Counted from the stretch's first letter, positions 22,133 to 34,265 are shown. The stretch is DNA of 51,543 nucleotides from Plakobranchus ocellatus (GCA_019648995.1 BLXT01004129.1:387200-438742); one strand, 5' to 3'. A program made the numbers and translations. Notes: generated from the sequence alone by a model not told the origin.

Positions 22133-22398
22133 TCTCAAGACCAGTCTGAATGAGTTGGATATAACATATCAAAGTTTTTAAGAAAAGGAATTTTTGTTCT
22201 CTTCTTTTCCTTCTCTAAAATACTTTTTCTTTTTTTTTTTTTTTCAAGTTCTTCAAAAGTCTCATATATTAATTTAGAATCAGGATGTCTTTCTCTAGTT
22301 TCCAACATTGCAAAGCTGGCAGAAACAAATCTCAGGCTGTTTCAGTGACTAAACATTTGCAAGATGTGGCTTCTGACTCATCCACGCTGGTCTTGAGA
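22133..22398. mobile_element. MITE copy A (~266 bp)
   Basis: Left end TCTCAAGACCAGTC followed by TGAATGAGT; right end ACTCATCCACGCTGGTCTTGAGA is its imperfect inverted repeat. The right half also matches copy E near 37.4-37.5 kb (GGCTTCTGACT, CAGGCTGTTT, TTGCAAAG). Noncoding DNA-element family; superfamily not assigned. Confidence 0.6.
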
Positions 22399-22489
22399 TA
22401 TTTTATATATATTAGATCTATATAAGTGTGAAAATTTTTAGCAATATTTTATTTTAGTCATGTTTGATAAATGTCTAACATTTTCTTTG

Positions 22490-23140
22490 TAAAACTTTAT
22501 TGACTTTGAGGAATGTCTGGAGATGAGTAAAATGTCTGACATTCTCTTTTCAAAGTAATATTGACAAAGAGAAATGTTGAAGATGAGTAAAATGTCCAAC
22601 ATTTTCTTTGTGAAATGGTGTTGACAGTGAGAAATGTCTCAAGATGAGTAAAATGTCTAACATTTTCTTTGTGAAATGGTGTTGACAGTGAGAAATGTCT
22701 CAAGATGAGTAAAATGTCTAACATTTTCTTTGTGAAATGTTGTTGACTTTGAGGAATGTCTGGAGATGAGTAAAATGTTTGACATTCTCTTTGTAAATTA
22801 ATGTTGACAAAGAGAAATGTGTGAAGATGAGTAAAATCTCCATCATTTTCTCTGTGAAAAGGTGTTGACATTGAGAAATGTCTTGAGATGAGTAAAATGT
22901 CTGACATTCTCTTTGTAAAATGATGTTGACAAAGAGAAATGTGTGAAGATGAGTAAAATGTCTGACATTCTCTTTGAGAAATGTTGTTGACATTGAGGAA
23001 TGTCTTGAGATGAGTAAAATGTCTGACATTCTCTTTGTAAAAGGTGTTGACAATTAGAAATGGCTAGAGATTAGTGAAATGTCTAACATTTTCTTTGTAA
23101 AAAGGTGTTGACAATGAAAAATGTCTAAGGATGAGTCTTG
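22490..23140. repeat. 61-bp minisatellite, ~11 units
   Basis: The word GATGAGT recurs at about 22522, 22582, 22643, 22704, 22764, 22825, 22886, 22948, 23009 and 23130 (TTAGTG at 23070), with a spacing of 60-62 bp. Units read GATGAGTAAAATGTCT, then ACATT(C/T)TCTTTGT and TGTTGACA. Long minus-strand reading frames here are repeat artefacts. Confidence 0.95.
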
Positions 23141-23335
23141 ATGGGTCACAAGCTATATTTTGAAGATTTAAACTCATCAATCCAGACAAAAAAAAAAATT
23201 TTTATGAGCTTTTTAGAGATTAAAACTAAATGTTGGAGTTTTTAACTTTCGATAAAGCAAACATAAATTGATTTTATTCTCAGAAATCTTGGGAACGGTG
23301 TTAGACCCTTTAGGACTGATCTCAAGACAAGTGAT
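23125..23335. mobile_element. Possible degraded MITE copy
   Basis: The right end TTTAGGACTGATCTCAAGAC resembles the MITE right terminus and lies directly after the 61-bp array. The left end is unclear. Confidence 0.3.
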
Positions 23336-25352
23336 TTTCCAAGTTTGGCTATCAGGAGATTGCTATTTACATTTCCTTAGAAAGCTTTTTGTCCCTGTTC
23401 ATAATTTATTGCTGACATATATACATATATATATATATATATAATATATTTTTTGTTATAATGTGGCGTCTGCAATACAACACAGCTGTCTGTGCCTGTG
23501 TTTAACGTGTATAAAGTGTGTTTTTAAAAAGCCTGAAGTATTACATAAAACATACCATGAAATGGTTGATAATGTTATTTTTTTTTTTATTATTTAAAAT
23601 AGGCTTGTGAGCAATTCTTATTTTTATTACTTGTGGAAGGCTGAAAATTCTGCACATTTTTTTGTTATGTTTTAAAAAAAAAAAACAGCTAGCCTTGCTT
23701 GGCCTGCCTTCCCTCTGCTTCGTGGCAACTGCTAAACTCGTGTGTATCCATACCTTTCATTATGTTGTATTCACTGACTGTAGATGCCTTTTCAACAACA
23801 GCAACAACAACAAAAGTAAACAAAGTTATTTTGAGCAACATCAGGTCCGGATCAAATCTTCACAAGGGAAAGTTTTCATGAGGGGTACAAGGGGCAACGT
23901 CCTGGTTGGGAAGCTGACAAATTTTTGGAATTTGAGAGTGAAAATGTGGCCTCGCCTAAAAAAAAAAATAGTATATAATCAAACCAGATGCATAACTTTT
24001 GCAGGGTAGGGGGTTCCAGAACCCCAGGATCCGGCCCTGAACATAGTGAATGCTTATTACAGTTAGTTTAGTGTATTATGTATCTGATCACCAAAGATGT
24101 ATTTTGTGTGTATAGAAAAATAGGAAATCAAAAGTTGAAGTTCTACTTTATTGTGAGGCTGAAAATATAGTAGCATAGCTTTTGTAAATCTCTTTGTTTC
24201 TGATAAGAGTATTTATTAATAAAAGTTTGCATGATGGGGTAAAAGAGAGATAAATGCGCTTGGATTTGTATGGTATATATTTTTTATTGCAATTCATATT
24301 ATGTCAACAAGTTTGCCCCACACAATTTCTATGAGATAGTTGGGGAAACTGACACTTTCCTGCTTTCTTAAAAGCAAAGAAGGCAAAAAATTTGGTGGGT
24401 ATTTGTGCACATTATTGCTATTTACCCAAATGTTGCCTGTTGCGCAACATCAAGTAGGATCCGGCTTACCTGCTAATTCTGGTACAGCCTGAATGGTGTC
24501 CTGATTATGAATGAAATTTGTTACACTGAATTGGGAATCGTTGTTGGTGAACTCACCTTGCACTAAAACTTTCAACATGACGGACAAGTAGGGCTAACAA
24601 TGCCTGAAATCATCTATATGATGTGGATTTCTTTATCCATTTTTCAAGACAGGCCTGCCCTAAATAGTTTTTTTTTTTTGTTGTCTCTTTGGCTGACTTA
24701 CAGAAAAAAACTTGACTAAAATATTTTGTGACAACCAGCTCTTTAAAAAATGTAAAAAGAAAAAAACGAAGGAAATCAATCAAAATAAAATTGTATCTCT
24801 TGAGGATATTACGCAAACAAACCCCCCAAACAACAAAAAAAACTATCCTAAAGGATCATGTACCGTCCCAAACTATAACAGATTCAATCTTTCATGTCAT
24901 CATGTCAGTGTGCGAACTTAATGCCATAAGTCAGACTTAGTCTGAAATGTCTGAAATGAAACTGAACTATTATGGTTTTCCTGAGTTTTTTTTGAATGTC
25001 TAAAATCAACAAGGTTTAATGTGCCGATGAAATTTACATTTTGGTAAATCATTATTCATTTTACCCTATGCCATGACTGGAATCAGGCCAAATCAGTTGC
25101 TTTTTTTTTCCTGAAAACTAGCAAAAAAGATTTTGGCCAGTATGTTAGTATTCTGATGATCTGAAGTACCTGTGCTACACTCTAAGTAAGATGAAGTTGC
25201 AAACCTTGTCAAACATTTAAAATAATAACACATCCTGTATTTTAGCCAGGAACACTGACATTGCAATTTCATTACTAATTAAACTGCTGCTCATATATTA
25301 AACGCTTTCCTGTTTGATGATAATGTTTTTACAATGTTTAATAAAGCTCTGT
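23336..25352. other. Intergenic, no gene recognised
   Basis: AT-rich with an AT microsatellite at about 23416-23450 and poly-T runs. A slightly GC-richer patch (about 23860-24040, including GGGTTCCAGAACCCCAGGAT) may be the end of an old retroposon, but I could not assign it. Confidence 0.5.
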
Positions 25353-25579
25353 ATGTTTTGAAACTAGTCCTAATGAGTTGAGGGAAAAAATTACAAATAA
25401 AAAAAAAGAAATAAAACATTCAAAATAAATTTTACCCTCATCACATTTTTTTTTCTTAAGGAAGGACCAATATATATTTATCCAGTTTTTAACCTTAGCA
25501 AAGTTGACAAAATTGGAATTTCAGACAAATTGATGATTAAATATGTTAATGTGACTCGTGTGGACTAGTCTTAAAACAT
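25353..25579. mobile_element. MITE copy B (~227 bp)
   Basis: Left end TGTTTTGAAACTAGTCC, then TAATGAGT; right end, reverse-complemented, TGTTTTAAGACTAGTCC, then ACACGAGT. This is a clear inverted-repeat pair, and the interior shares ATCCAGTTTTTAACCTTAGCA with copies D and E. Confidence 0.6.
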
Positions 25580-25877
25580 ACGATACATTGACAATGAACA
25601 TCAGTGTCTATGTGCCTGAACAATATCCAAAGATATTTCTTCTGGACGAGAGAAATCAATCTCAACTTTTGCATTGTGTTAGGCCTTTATTAAATGAATG
25701 CTATTCTTGCAAACATTCAAATTTGTAGTTGGTATTGTCATCTGTGTACCCATTGTCTTAAGAAATATGCCATAGAATTGCTATCAGCTTGAACAAAAAC
25801 CTTGTCATAACTGTCTGCTGAAACCGTGTCTTGAATTTCAGTATTAACCTACCACAATGCTGTCTTGATTACAATGA

Positions 25878-25883
25878 ATAATA

Positions 25884-25925
<42 letters not shown>
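25878..25925 (+). repeat. (AAT)n microsatellite
   Basis: About 15 AAT units. Confidence 0.95.
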
Positions 25926-25927
<2 letters not shown>

Positions 25928-26754
25928 TACTGGTGTATGTAAAGAACTGGAATTAAAAATGTTTTTGAATTTCCTCTATGGAAGTGTAACTTTAATCAAA
26001 TTCGAAAGAATACACATAATTTTCGTATGTTAACCATGTGTTGAAAAGCTGTCCAGGAGTATTTGAACATTCTTCTTTGTCAACACATCTTATATCGCCT
26101 TTATTTTGTGTAACTTTAGAATATACAGTCTGTAGAGGTTTAGAATGTTTTGTTGTAAAGTTTTCTTTTTCCCGTCATATGCCTTCAAAAGTAGAAGAAA
26201 AAAAATGCTGCTTATCACGTGTTTATTGTCAATTAGCACAAGTAAAACTATGTGTGATATTTCTAAACCTTGAAAGATTTGTATGGCAATCTGAGAAAAG
26301 ATGTTGCAACTCACCAATTAGGCTCTCTTGAAGTAAAAAGTATATGTTTTAACTTTAACATTTTCTCTTTGAAATTTCTTAACTCATATCAGTAGCACCA
26401 GTTATCATATGAATTACGAGGGAATTAAAAAAACACAATATGCACATCTAGCAAGTTACAAAAGGTTTTCTCAACTTGCCACACATTTTTGTTTAGTATT
26501 TAGATTGAAATCAAGCCAGCAGAAACCAAATGAAGGCACATTTGTTGCATGCATCAATTTGTATTTCGAGGAATAAGCCTAAAAATTATAAGACAGAGAC
26601 AATTTTTAGATGACTTTTTTATCACTGGAGTTGTTTGGTATACATAGAGAAAATTATGGTGGAGATTTTCTAAAACGTCTAATTAAGACAAAATTAATCG
26701 CTTCTGCTTCACTATGAATCCTTGGGAAAGTTTCAGTAGACCTAACAAATCAGA

Positions 26755-27016
26755 AATATATCAAGACCAGTCTGCATGAGTCTGACATTGCATGGAGTAG
26801 TTTCCAAGAAAAAATGCAATAGTTTTTTTCATCTTCATCTTACGGGAAGGTTTTTTTTTTTTTTTTTTTTTTATAAATTGAAACCTGAATGTGCCAGCCC
26901 AGAATGACAACATCTGTTCAGGTATCTAGTTTTCACCCAATGTAGTTTCTGGCTGTATCAATGATATGAACAAAGTTCATAATACACTTGCTGCTCATAT
27001 GGACTGGCCTTTAGAC
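26755..27016. mobile_element. MITE copy C (~262 bp)
   Basis: Left end TATCAAGACCAGTCTGCATGAGT; right end GCTGCTCATATGGACTGGCC followed by TTTAGAC. The ends are inverted repeats of the same family as copies A, B and E. Confidence 0.5.
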
Positions 27017-28596
27017 ACACAACATCCATTCATGAAAATAAGCTTTAGTCTTTAAGAATAACATGGAAATATTTTGTTTGAGCAAACACTTCTGACACAG
27101 TTGCCATAGGCCTGAGGCTAAGAAACAAACGTCAAATGTGCCAGCTTCAATGGGTTAGACACGCTTTAAATTCATTTTAAGGAGAAAGCATCTGAAATGT
27201 TAAAATCTAAAAGCCACATGTATATGTGTAGTATCACCAAAAGTCAAGACCTTTGGGGAAAAGTTGACCCTTCAAAATGATTTGAATGCTTTGTGGAAAG
27301 CCTTCCTAGCAGATTTCAAGCATTGCAAAACGCAGCCGTTCCACTCCAAATGTTAGGGTAGAATTAGGCTGTGAAATGTTAAGAATTCTTGAAGCTGTAG
27401 TTCTAAAGTGATACTGAAAAATATCTTTTTATGTATGGTGACACTACATGTATGTATCGTCACATTCCATGGTGTCTGGTGCCATTTTGAACTGCATATC
27501 AAATTATTTTTCTGATTTTTTGTATCTTATAAGGATATATAAAACTTCAAAGTCAGATCATGCTTGAAAGTAATGTTGATACATTTTAAGACTACATTGT
27601 GATGAAGTACCATATTTTTAAACAGGCTATATACAATTACAATATGCCCTGAGGCAGCATTGATGAGCCAGATGGGGCCATCAAAAATAGATTTGGAGAA
27701 AAATGTATCTAAAGTAAATTTTGAACAAAATGTCTAAAGCTTTTGTCATGAAATAAAATTGACAGTTTACATTTCTATGTAGTCTCCACCCTTGGAAAGT
27801 GTACAGTGAAGATTGTCACAATGTATAAATGATCTGAAATGTACAAAATATGATTTGATACACATTTCAACTAGTGTCAACACATAATTATTGCTAACAA
27901 CATAATGTTTCATGGCTGTTTTTGTTTATATTGGTATCATTAAGAAGGGAAATAAATGTTGAAATTTTTTTATTTTAATATGCTTGAAGAAGCTAAAATA
28001 AAGTACAGCGATCACTGTGTGTTGACCAAAGAGTTCTAAATTTCTAAAAAATTTTTATTCTAAGGTTTTAAAAAATATATTGACATTCCGTTTTTGAATG
28101 CTTTAAATTTCTTGTGGATGAAATTCTTGTACAAAGCCAATATTTGGTGAAGCCATCTCACCTTCTCAGCATTTTTTTAAAATTCTTTCTTTATTTGCTT
28201 TTTTTTTTTTTTTAACATTTTAATGGCAAAACAAAGATTAAGCTTTGATGGTTATTTGCCAAAAAGTTCACACTTAAAAAAGTGTTTCCAAGTACCATAT
28301 GGACAGAAAATTTTATTTTTCCTAGCTTTTTCTTTGTCTTAGTTCTTTGCACAAGTAACCTATAAAGCTTGTTACTTGCGTCATCTGAATCGATAATAAT
28401 TTGTGAAGCCCAAAGCACATATCCCAATTCTAATTTAAAGATAAAGAAAATGTAAGCAATACAGTATTGATTATCTCATATTTTTTTTTCAGTGCTCCGT
28501 TACTACTTAAAAGCAAACTTGGATATCCAAGTATGAGTTATGATTTTGTTGGCCGAGGATTTTCATAATATGATTAAAGCCCTCTGAGGCATCTCA

Positions 28597-28725
28597 TAAA
28601 GATGGGGGGAGGGTGGAGACAGGGACAAAATAGCTAGCAAACCTACCCTGTGATCTGCTGGACCTTTCTGTGGTAAGTTTGAGCTCTGACAGAGGTCTGA
28701 AAGCCTGAGATCACTTTGTTATGCA
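28597..28725 (+). mobile_element. tRNA-derived SINE-like fragment
   Basis: Shares the tail TCTGAAAGCCTGAGATCAC and a pol III B-box-like GTAAGTTTGAGCTCTG with the minus-strand copy near 46.5 kb. The A-box match is poor. Unlike its AT-rich surroundings in base composition. Confidence 0.45.
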
Positions 28726-29539
28726 TGGCCAATATGCACACAGAAAAAGGAAAAAAAAAGTTTGCGTTTGGAGGGACTTTTGGTTACTGATACACAGCAG
28801 CTTGTGCATCACTTGTAAGCAAACCTGGAAAGTCTGAAATTCCAAATGGCAAAGATTTTAAGAGGGCAAATTCTCCTCTTATAACTGCTGCTTAAAAAAA
28901 AAAAATCCTCATTGACTTAGATTTACTTTCAAATTTTAAAATATTGTTGAAAAAAATTTTAAGAGATACGTAAGTTTTGATTTTAAAAATGTTTGCTTTG
29001 TAATTAATCTAGTTTGATTTTAAAATATCTGTGCTGCGTCAGATTTTGCAGAAAAATCTGCCATAAAAAAAACGAGTTTGTCGCCAATTGAGAATTATAA
29101 CTGTACCCATATTAATTACTTTCATAGATTCCCACCACAATAGGCCTTCATTTTGTGGCAACAGTACGTATATATTCACATAGAATTATGTTTCTTCTTC
29201 AATAATATTGTATATACGCTTGATCTTTCTTCATTGCTCATACTGTATCGAAAAGGATGTTAATATTTTTACTTTTCCATAACTTTTTTACCTGTATGAT
29301 AATTTTGTATGTACTATTTGTATGTCTTGCACTGTGTTCTGCTTTTGAGAGACAATAAATTATAGTAAAGAACTCACTTTGCATCGGTTTTTAAATGTAA
29401 TTGGAAAGGATTTTAAAATCAAATAAAAATATTTAAATGTATAGAGACAAACCATCAATCTACTTCGGCCATGAACTAGAGTACAAGTAGAACATTACTG
29501 AAAGGTTTTATAAGCCTGTGTTTGCTCCCATTTTTATGG

Positions 29540-31060
29540 AAACGCTTTTGAAAAAGAGGAAAAGGGCTAAAAAATTCCCTATCCTCATGAAGTGAAATGA
29601 TTTCGATGCTCACTTCTTGCATTTATGGCTTCCATTGTCATTGAATTTCATGACGATGAAATGCATTTTTGTAATATATTTTACCGTCTTCCGACATAAC
29701 CAATGCTCATCGTTACCAAAATAGCAAACAAAAAGAGCGAAATTTTCCACTACGATGGAAATTAACCCGCAGGTTTGAGCTGTTGCTGGCCATGATTTAA
29801 CAATGTCTTTCAACCTATGACTATCAACACATGGAAAAAAATTCAACATTTTTCTGGTTGTGTCTGAGCTAAAGGCCATCAAAGACGAGGCTTTCAACCT
29901 GATTTTAGCCTAGTGTGTCAGCCGACTTTCCTCATGTAAATAACTTCAAAATGAAACCAAAACATTTCATTGTGTGCACAAAAAGTTTGATGCTTTGATC
30001 ATGAAATAGAGCAGAAATTAAATATATTTGTATGGCTTTTTTAAGTTTGCGTTTTCTTAGATATTGGAGAAGGTGCGTCAGTAAAAAGAGTGAAAATCGA
30101 TTAAAATATTCCTCATCACAATGAAAAGACAGGATTTCAATACTTACTTCTTGCACTTTTGACTACCGTCACTATTGACTTGTACGAGGAAACCTTGGCT
30201 TTCGATGAAAAGTACATTCCCAACGTATTTAAGCGTCTTCCAATATGTCCAATGTCTGCCGTTACCAACATAAGAGAGGAATAGAGCGCAATTTTACTGA
30301 AAAATAGCTTTGTTACGATCGAAACTAACTCGCGGGTTTGAGGCAATGCTGGCCATTTGGGTTATTTCATAATGTCTTTCATCCTTACTTTATCGACATG
30401 CAGAAAATTTTCTTATCCTCTTGTATATGATTTGAAGCTGATTGAAATGGATTCCAAGGGTTGCAATCACGTTTTTCGGGCTATTTCTCACTTCAAAATT
30501 AATTGTTCCTTCCCTTTCCAAGGCTAGATCTGACTCAAAATGAAATAGAAAAAAGGACATTTGGTCACTGGTGTTGATGTATGTTACTGGAAAACTAATA
30601 CAAAAACAATCGTCTTTGCTCGGTACATTTCTTCAGTCTGTTAAATAGATGAATAGATAATAGTAGGAAAAAAAGGAGTCCACAATTGCAGTGTAGTAGA
30701 ATCTTATTACTTTCTTTTTCTCAATTCTTTCACAAAGATTAGTTTCTTTTTTATACTCCTGGATGGGAAAAGTTTTATAAGCATTGAATGTCACATTCCC
30801 GATGTATTTTACCATCTTCCGATGCTCTTGTGTCTCTTTTTTCCAAAAAGAGTTAGAAAATGTGCGAACTTACTATGATCGGCATTTCCTCGCAGGCTGA
30901 AGTCATAGGAAGCAATTTGAGGTATTTAATAGTGTATTTCAACCTTCTCTATCGATACGTGAAAGAAAATTTAGCATTATTAAAATTATTCTGAGTACCA
31001 AGGCGATCAAAACTAAGGCTTGCAACGTGCTTTTAGGCTGTATTTTCAATAAAGGAAAGC
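29540..31060 (-). repeat. Three diverged ~550-bp tandem units with coding-like minus-strand segments
   Basis: Units at about 29540-29910, 30080-30490 and 30640-31060 share ACTTCTTGCA, CGTCTTCC and ATGTCTTTCA(A/T)CC in order. On the minus strand they give related peptides KTVKYITKMHF, KTLKYVGNVLF and KMVKYIGNVTF. In two units the frame ends in KCKK at a donor-like GTGAGC or GTAAGT. Copy 1 is open for 95 codons (29897-29610); the other copies are broken upstream. Best read as decayed or very divergent duplicated exons. I recognise no family. Confidence 0.45.
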
Positions 31061-31484
31061 CGATTTTAATCATAGATCGTGCAGCTGTAATAAAATGGTA
31101 CTTTTATGTTGTCACAAAGTGTCAAGAACAGCTTTGTGTTTTTCAGTTATAGGTCTACAAGTTTTTTTTTTTAACAGGCTGAAGAACAAAAGCCACTCCC
31201 AGGATTGCCAAAAATTTGAATAAAAAGTTTAATAATTTAAATGAAGAACAATCTTATAACAGCAAGGTAGCTTTACAGTTTTCTATAGATCTACAAATTT
31301 ATTAATATCGGCGTTTTATCTCTCGGAGAACTCTCATACAATCTGCCGACCATCCTTTTACACCCACCGCCTTCAGCTTGTAGATAATGCTAGTTATGCA
31401 ATACACAAGCTAATTAGGTCAATATTAGAGAAAAAATCCGTGCCAGAAAAGGCTCATTGTAGAAGCTACATCTACAAATGTAGC

Positions 31485-32083
31485 TGTGAGTGTGAATTGA
31501 GTCTAGATCTAGATTGGATTATATGTGTTATTTGAAATGCATCGTCATATTTTGAGTAGGACTAGATTAGACATAATTTTAGTTTAGTAGAACTATTTTG
31601 GTTTTATCTTTGTTTGCCCTTTTACATCTAGGAATTTCTAGAAAGTCTCGAAAAAGGGAACTGTTTATAGGAAATTAATAGGTTCTGTCCATGGCGAGTG
31701 TGTCATGTGGAGAGGTTAGATTGGCCAGTATTTTTAGCTAAATTTGACATAATTCGGTAATATCTTCTTTGTTCAAGAAGTTCTAGAGTGTATGGTTTTT
31801 TCCTTTTTTTTTTTTTTTTTTTTTGTTTAATTAGCCTATGCTAGTATTTTCTAGAATATATGGGCGGTGGGTATATAAGGATGGTTGTGAGATCGATGGA
31901 GAGAGCTTGCAAGGACTGCTGAGAATGAAACTGCTGTGTTTGAGAGCTTGCAGATCTAAATAGTTTTATAGAAACTAAAGTGCGGTTCTGAAACCCTTCA
32001 TTATTCGAATTAATAAACTTTGCCTTCAACTTTCGGTAAGTCTAGGAGTGATTTAAGTCTGTTTAAAAGAACTCATCGTTACA
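31485..32083 (+). mobile_element. Old solo LTR-like element
   Basis: About 600 bp starting TGTGAG and ending TTACA, with a TATA box (GTATATAAGG, 31871-31880) and AATAAA (32012-32017) in LTR order. No internal region is attached, so it looks like a solo LTR fossil. A second, more decayed copy lies at 17504-17930. Exact ends and family are uncertain. An alternative reading is a simple host promoter fragment. Confidence 0.45.
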
Positions 32084-32693
32084 GGCAGTGTTAAACTAAT
32101 TCTATAAATGAACATCACTAAGCCATTTGTGACATTACATTCCTATGTAAACATAGCTAGCTAAAATGTTAACTAATCGAATACTTTCATTTATCTCCTC
32201 CCTAATAGATAAACACTTATGAAGTTTCTAGTGACATCAGTTGCTTATCTGACCTTTAGGTTACAATCATACAACTTCGTGTAAATAATATATTAGTATC
32301 TTTGAAAACCTTCCAGAAATCCTTAGGCCTAAAAAAGGTTAACAAAGCAAAAAATAATAAAAGCAATGTTAACTTAAAATTACATAGGCTTAGCCAAGGC
32401 CAATGAGGAATCCGACTGAAAACAAAGCAAAAAAACAATAATAGTACTGTTAAAATCACATAGGCGTAGCCAAGGTCAACGAGTAATCCAATTGAATGTC
32501 GCAAATAAATAAGGCTCGAGTTCAAGCGCTTCAATTCTAGAACTAGACTCAATACACATGAGCACATGTTATTGTCACACAAAGATATGACAGAAAACGA
32601 AACAGTGTCATGCATGCGAACTAAATGGACTGCCACGATAACCCAACCCACCTTCCTGACGTTAACTTTCTATATCTACAAGCATTTTCACTT

Positions 32694-33232
32694 TGAGATG
32701 TCTCCTAGTCGAAGTCTGGTAATAGTCCAGACTTTATATATGACTTGGATGTCTTCTAGTCATAGTCAGGTGAGAGTTAGTCCTTATGTATTGGATGTCT
32801 CCTGTTCGTAATCATGTGAGAGTCCTGTCCTCATGGGTTGAATGTCTCCTGGTCGTAGCCAGGTATAGAGTCCAGTCCTTAAGAGTTGAATGTCTCCTGG
32901 TCGTAGCCAGGTATAGAGTCCAGTCCTTAAGAGTTGAATGTCTCCTGGTCTTAGCCAGGTAGAGAGTCCAGTCCTTAAGAGTTGAATGTCTCCTGGTCGT
33001 AGTCAGGTAGAGAGTCCAGTCCTTAAGAGTTGAATGTCTCCTGGTCGTAGTCAGGTAGAGAGTCCAGTTCTTAAGAGTTGAATGTCTCATGGTCGTACTC
33101 AGGTAGAGAGTCCAGTCCTTAAGAGTTGAATGTCTCCTGGTCCTAGTCAGGTAGAGAGTCCAGTCCTTAAGAGTTGAATGTCTCATGGTCTAAGTCTAGT
33201 GAGTGTCCAAACCTTATGAGTTGAATATCTTA
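32694..33232. repeat. 48-bp minisatellite, ~11 units
   Basis: Units run GAATGTCTCCTGGTCGTAG, then CAGGTAGAGAGTCCAGTCC and TTAAGAGTT. The central units are nearly identical and the first three are diverged. Since 48 is a multiple of 3, one minus-strand frame stays open as a 16-residue repeat for about 124 codons (33186-32812); I treat this as a by-product because no other coding signal is present. Confidence 0.95.
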
Positions 33233-33410
33233 AGTGGCACTATTGAGAGAAAAAAAACATTTAAAAAACAAATTTTCTATGTAAGATCATCCTCTCTATA
33301 TCCAATCTTTACCATAGCAAACTTGCCATTATAGAATGAATTGTCAAGCTACATTGATGATTTCGGATGTTCAAACAAGGCTTAAGCTCACTTGAATTGA
33401 TCTCATGTTT
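33204..33410. mobile_element. MITE copy D, partly merged with the 48-bp array
   Basis: The right part (ATCCAATCTTTACCATAGCA, then CTCACTTGAATTGATCTCAT) matches copy E. The left end CAAACCTTATGAGTTGAATA coincides with the last minisatellite unit. Confidence 0.45.
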
Positions 33411-33570
33411 CTCAAAAAATCAAATTATGGTGTTTATATTTATAAAGTTGACCATCTCCCTCTCTTGCCTTTATACTAATAGTCTCAACACCAGTTATTT
33501 TTTTTTCCATGATATAATTCATTAATTGTGTCTTCTTGGGAACTCAAATGGTATTATGAACTATCTGTAG

Positions 33571-33743
33571 ATTCAGCTTATGAGAATGGATTTTTTGATT
33601 TTTTGGCCAATCCACACCAAGCTGATCTTAGGCTTTCGTGCTTTCCGTCTGGTGGATCCCTTCAGATCTCAGGAAAAGGTTCACTGTACAGTTACCAGGA
33701 GCGGGGTTCTTTCACCCTGCACTTAAGAGACGGGCAGTTGTAT
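33571..33743 (+). CDS. Orphan exon-like coding segment
   Basis: Acceptor-like CTATCTGTAG, then an open frame reading SAYENGFFDFLANPHQADLR and continuing to GSFTLHLRDGQLY, then a perfect donor GTAAGT. A second possible exon follows at 33885 (TTTTTCCGTAG, then VTCCKCNSSLL) after a 141-nt intron. Composition is clearly more coding-like than the surroundings. The LHLRDGQLY end faintly recalls laminin-G strands, but I cannot name a family. It has no partner exons in the window, so it may be a gene fragment or an exon of an unrecognised + gene. Confidence 0.35.
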
Positions 33744-33964
33744 GTAAGTCAAGAGTGTGAAGGCTGTGGGATGGGCTGGGCTAGGGGAGAGCACTGGTGT
33801 TTACGCACGTTGGTTGTTTAGGTCTTTCTTTTTGCCATGCAACAAGGGAAACAACTGATAATTTTTTTACTACTTTTTCCGTAGGTAACATGTTGTAAAT
33901 GCAATTCAAGCCTCTTAAGCACAGTGTTTTACCGGATACTACTACTGTGCACTCAGGATTTCAA

Positions 33965-34080
33965 TTTTGGAGTTATTTGCCAGTATGGCCAATTGATTTT
34001 TTTTGTGTTGATGTGTAAAAAAATAATAAATTATTTGCCAGTATGGCCAATTGATTTTTTTGTGTTGATGTGTAATTTAA
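33965..34080 (+). repeat. 59-bp duplication
   Basis: TTATTTGCCAGTATGGCCAA followed by TTGATTTTTTTGTGTTGATG occurs twice, 59 bp apart. Confidence 0.85.
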
Positions 34081-34084
34081 AAAA

Positions 34085-34265
34085 AAAAAAAAAGGGGTAT
34101 GAAGTGCGAAGGGTAGAGAGACAAGCCGCAGTGGAGAGTGGTGATGAATGCAGTGATTGGGAAATCAACCCTGAAATCTACATAGTCTATCTTTTATGAG
34201 TTTTGAACCTATCACCCTTCGACTTCCAGCTGTGCAAGGGCTGAAAACCTGACACAAGCACATCA
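34085..34265 (-). mobile_element. Possible tRNA-SINE-like piece
   Basis: On the minus strand there is a B-box-like GATAGGTTCAAAACTCA preceded by CAGCTGGAAGTCG, in a GC-richer patch adjoining an A-run. Weakly supported. Confidence 0.25.

Larger units (their letters stand above)
25926..29400. other. Intergenic, no gene recognised
   Basis: AT-rich sequence with one MITE and one SINE-like piece (listed separately), several poly-T runs and an isolated AATAAA at about 29354 after a T-rich stretch. That could be a distal 3' end for a + transcript. Confidence 0.4.

Noticed and set aside
22497-23053. Minus-strand frames of 136 and 111 codons with repeated HFTHL words
   Set aside because: Translation of the 61-bp array; frames shift with unit length and there is no start context or splice structure.
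23416-23452. AT-rich palindromic run as a possible origin or CRISPR-like repeat
   Set aside because: A plain AT microsatellite; nothing prokaryotic is present in this window.
32812-33186. Minus-strand 124-codon frame with a perfect 16-residue repeat
   Set aside because: It follows from the 48-bp period being divisible by three. No flanking coding signal was found, so it is listed only as a repeat.
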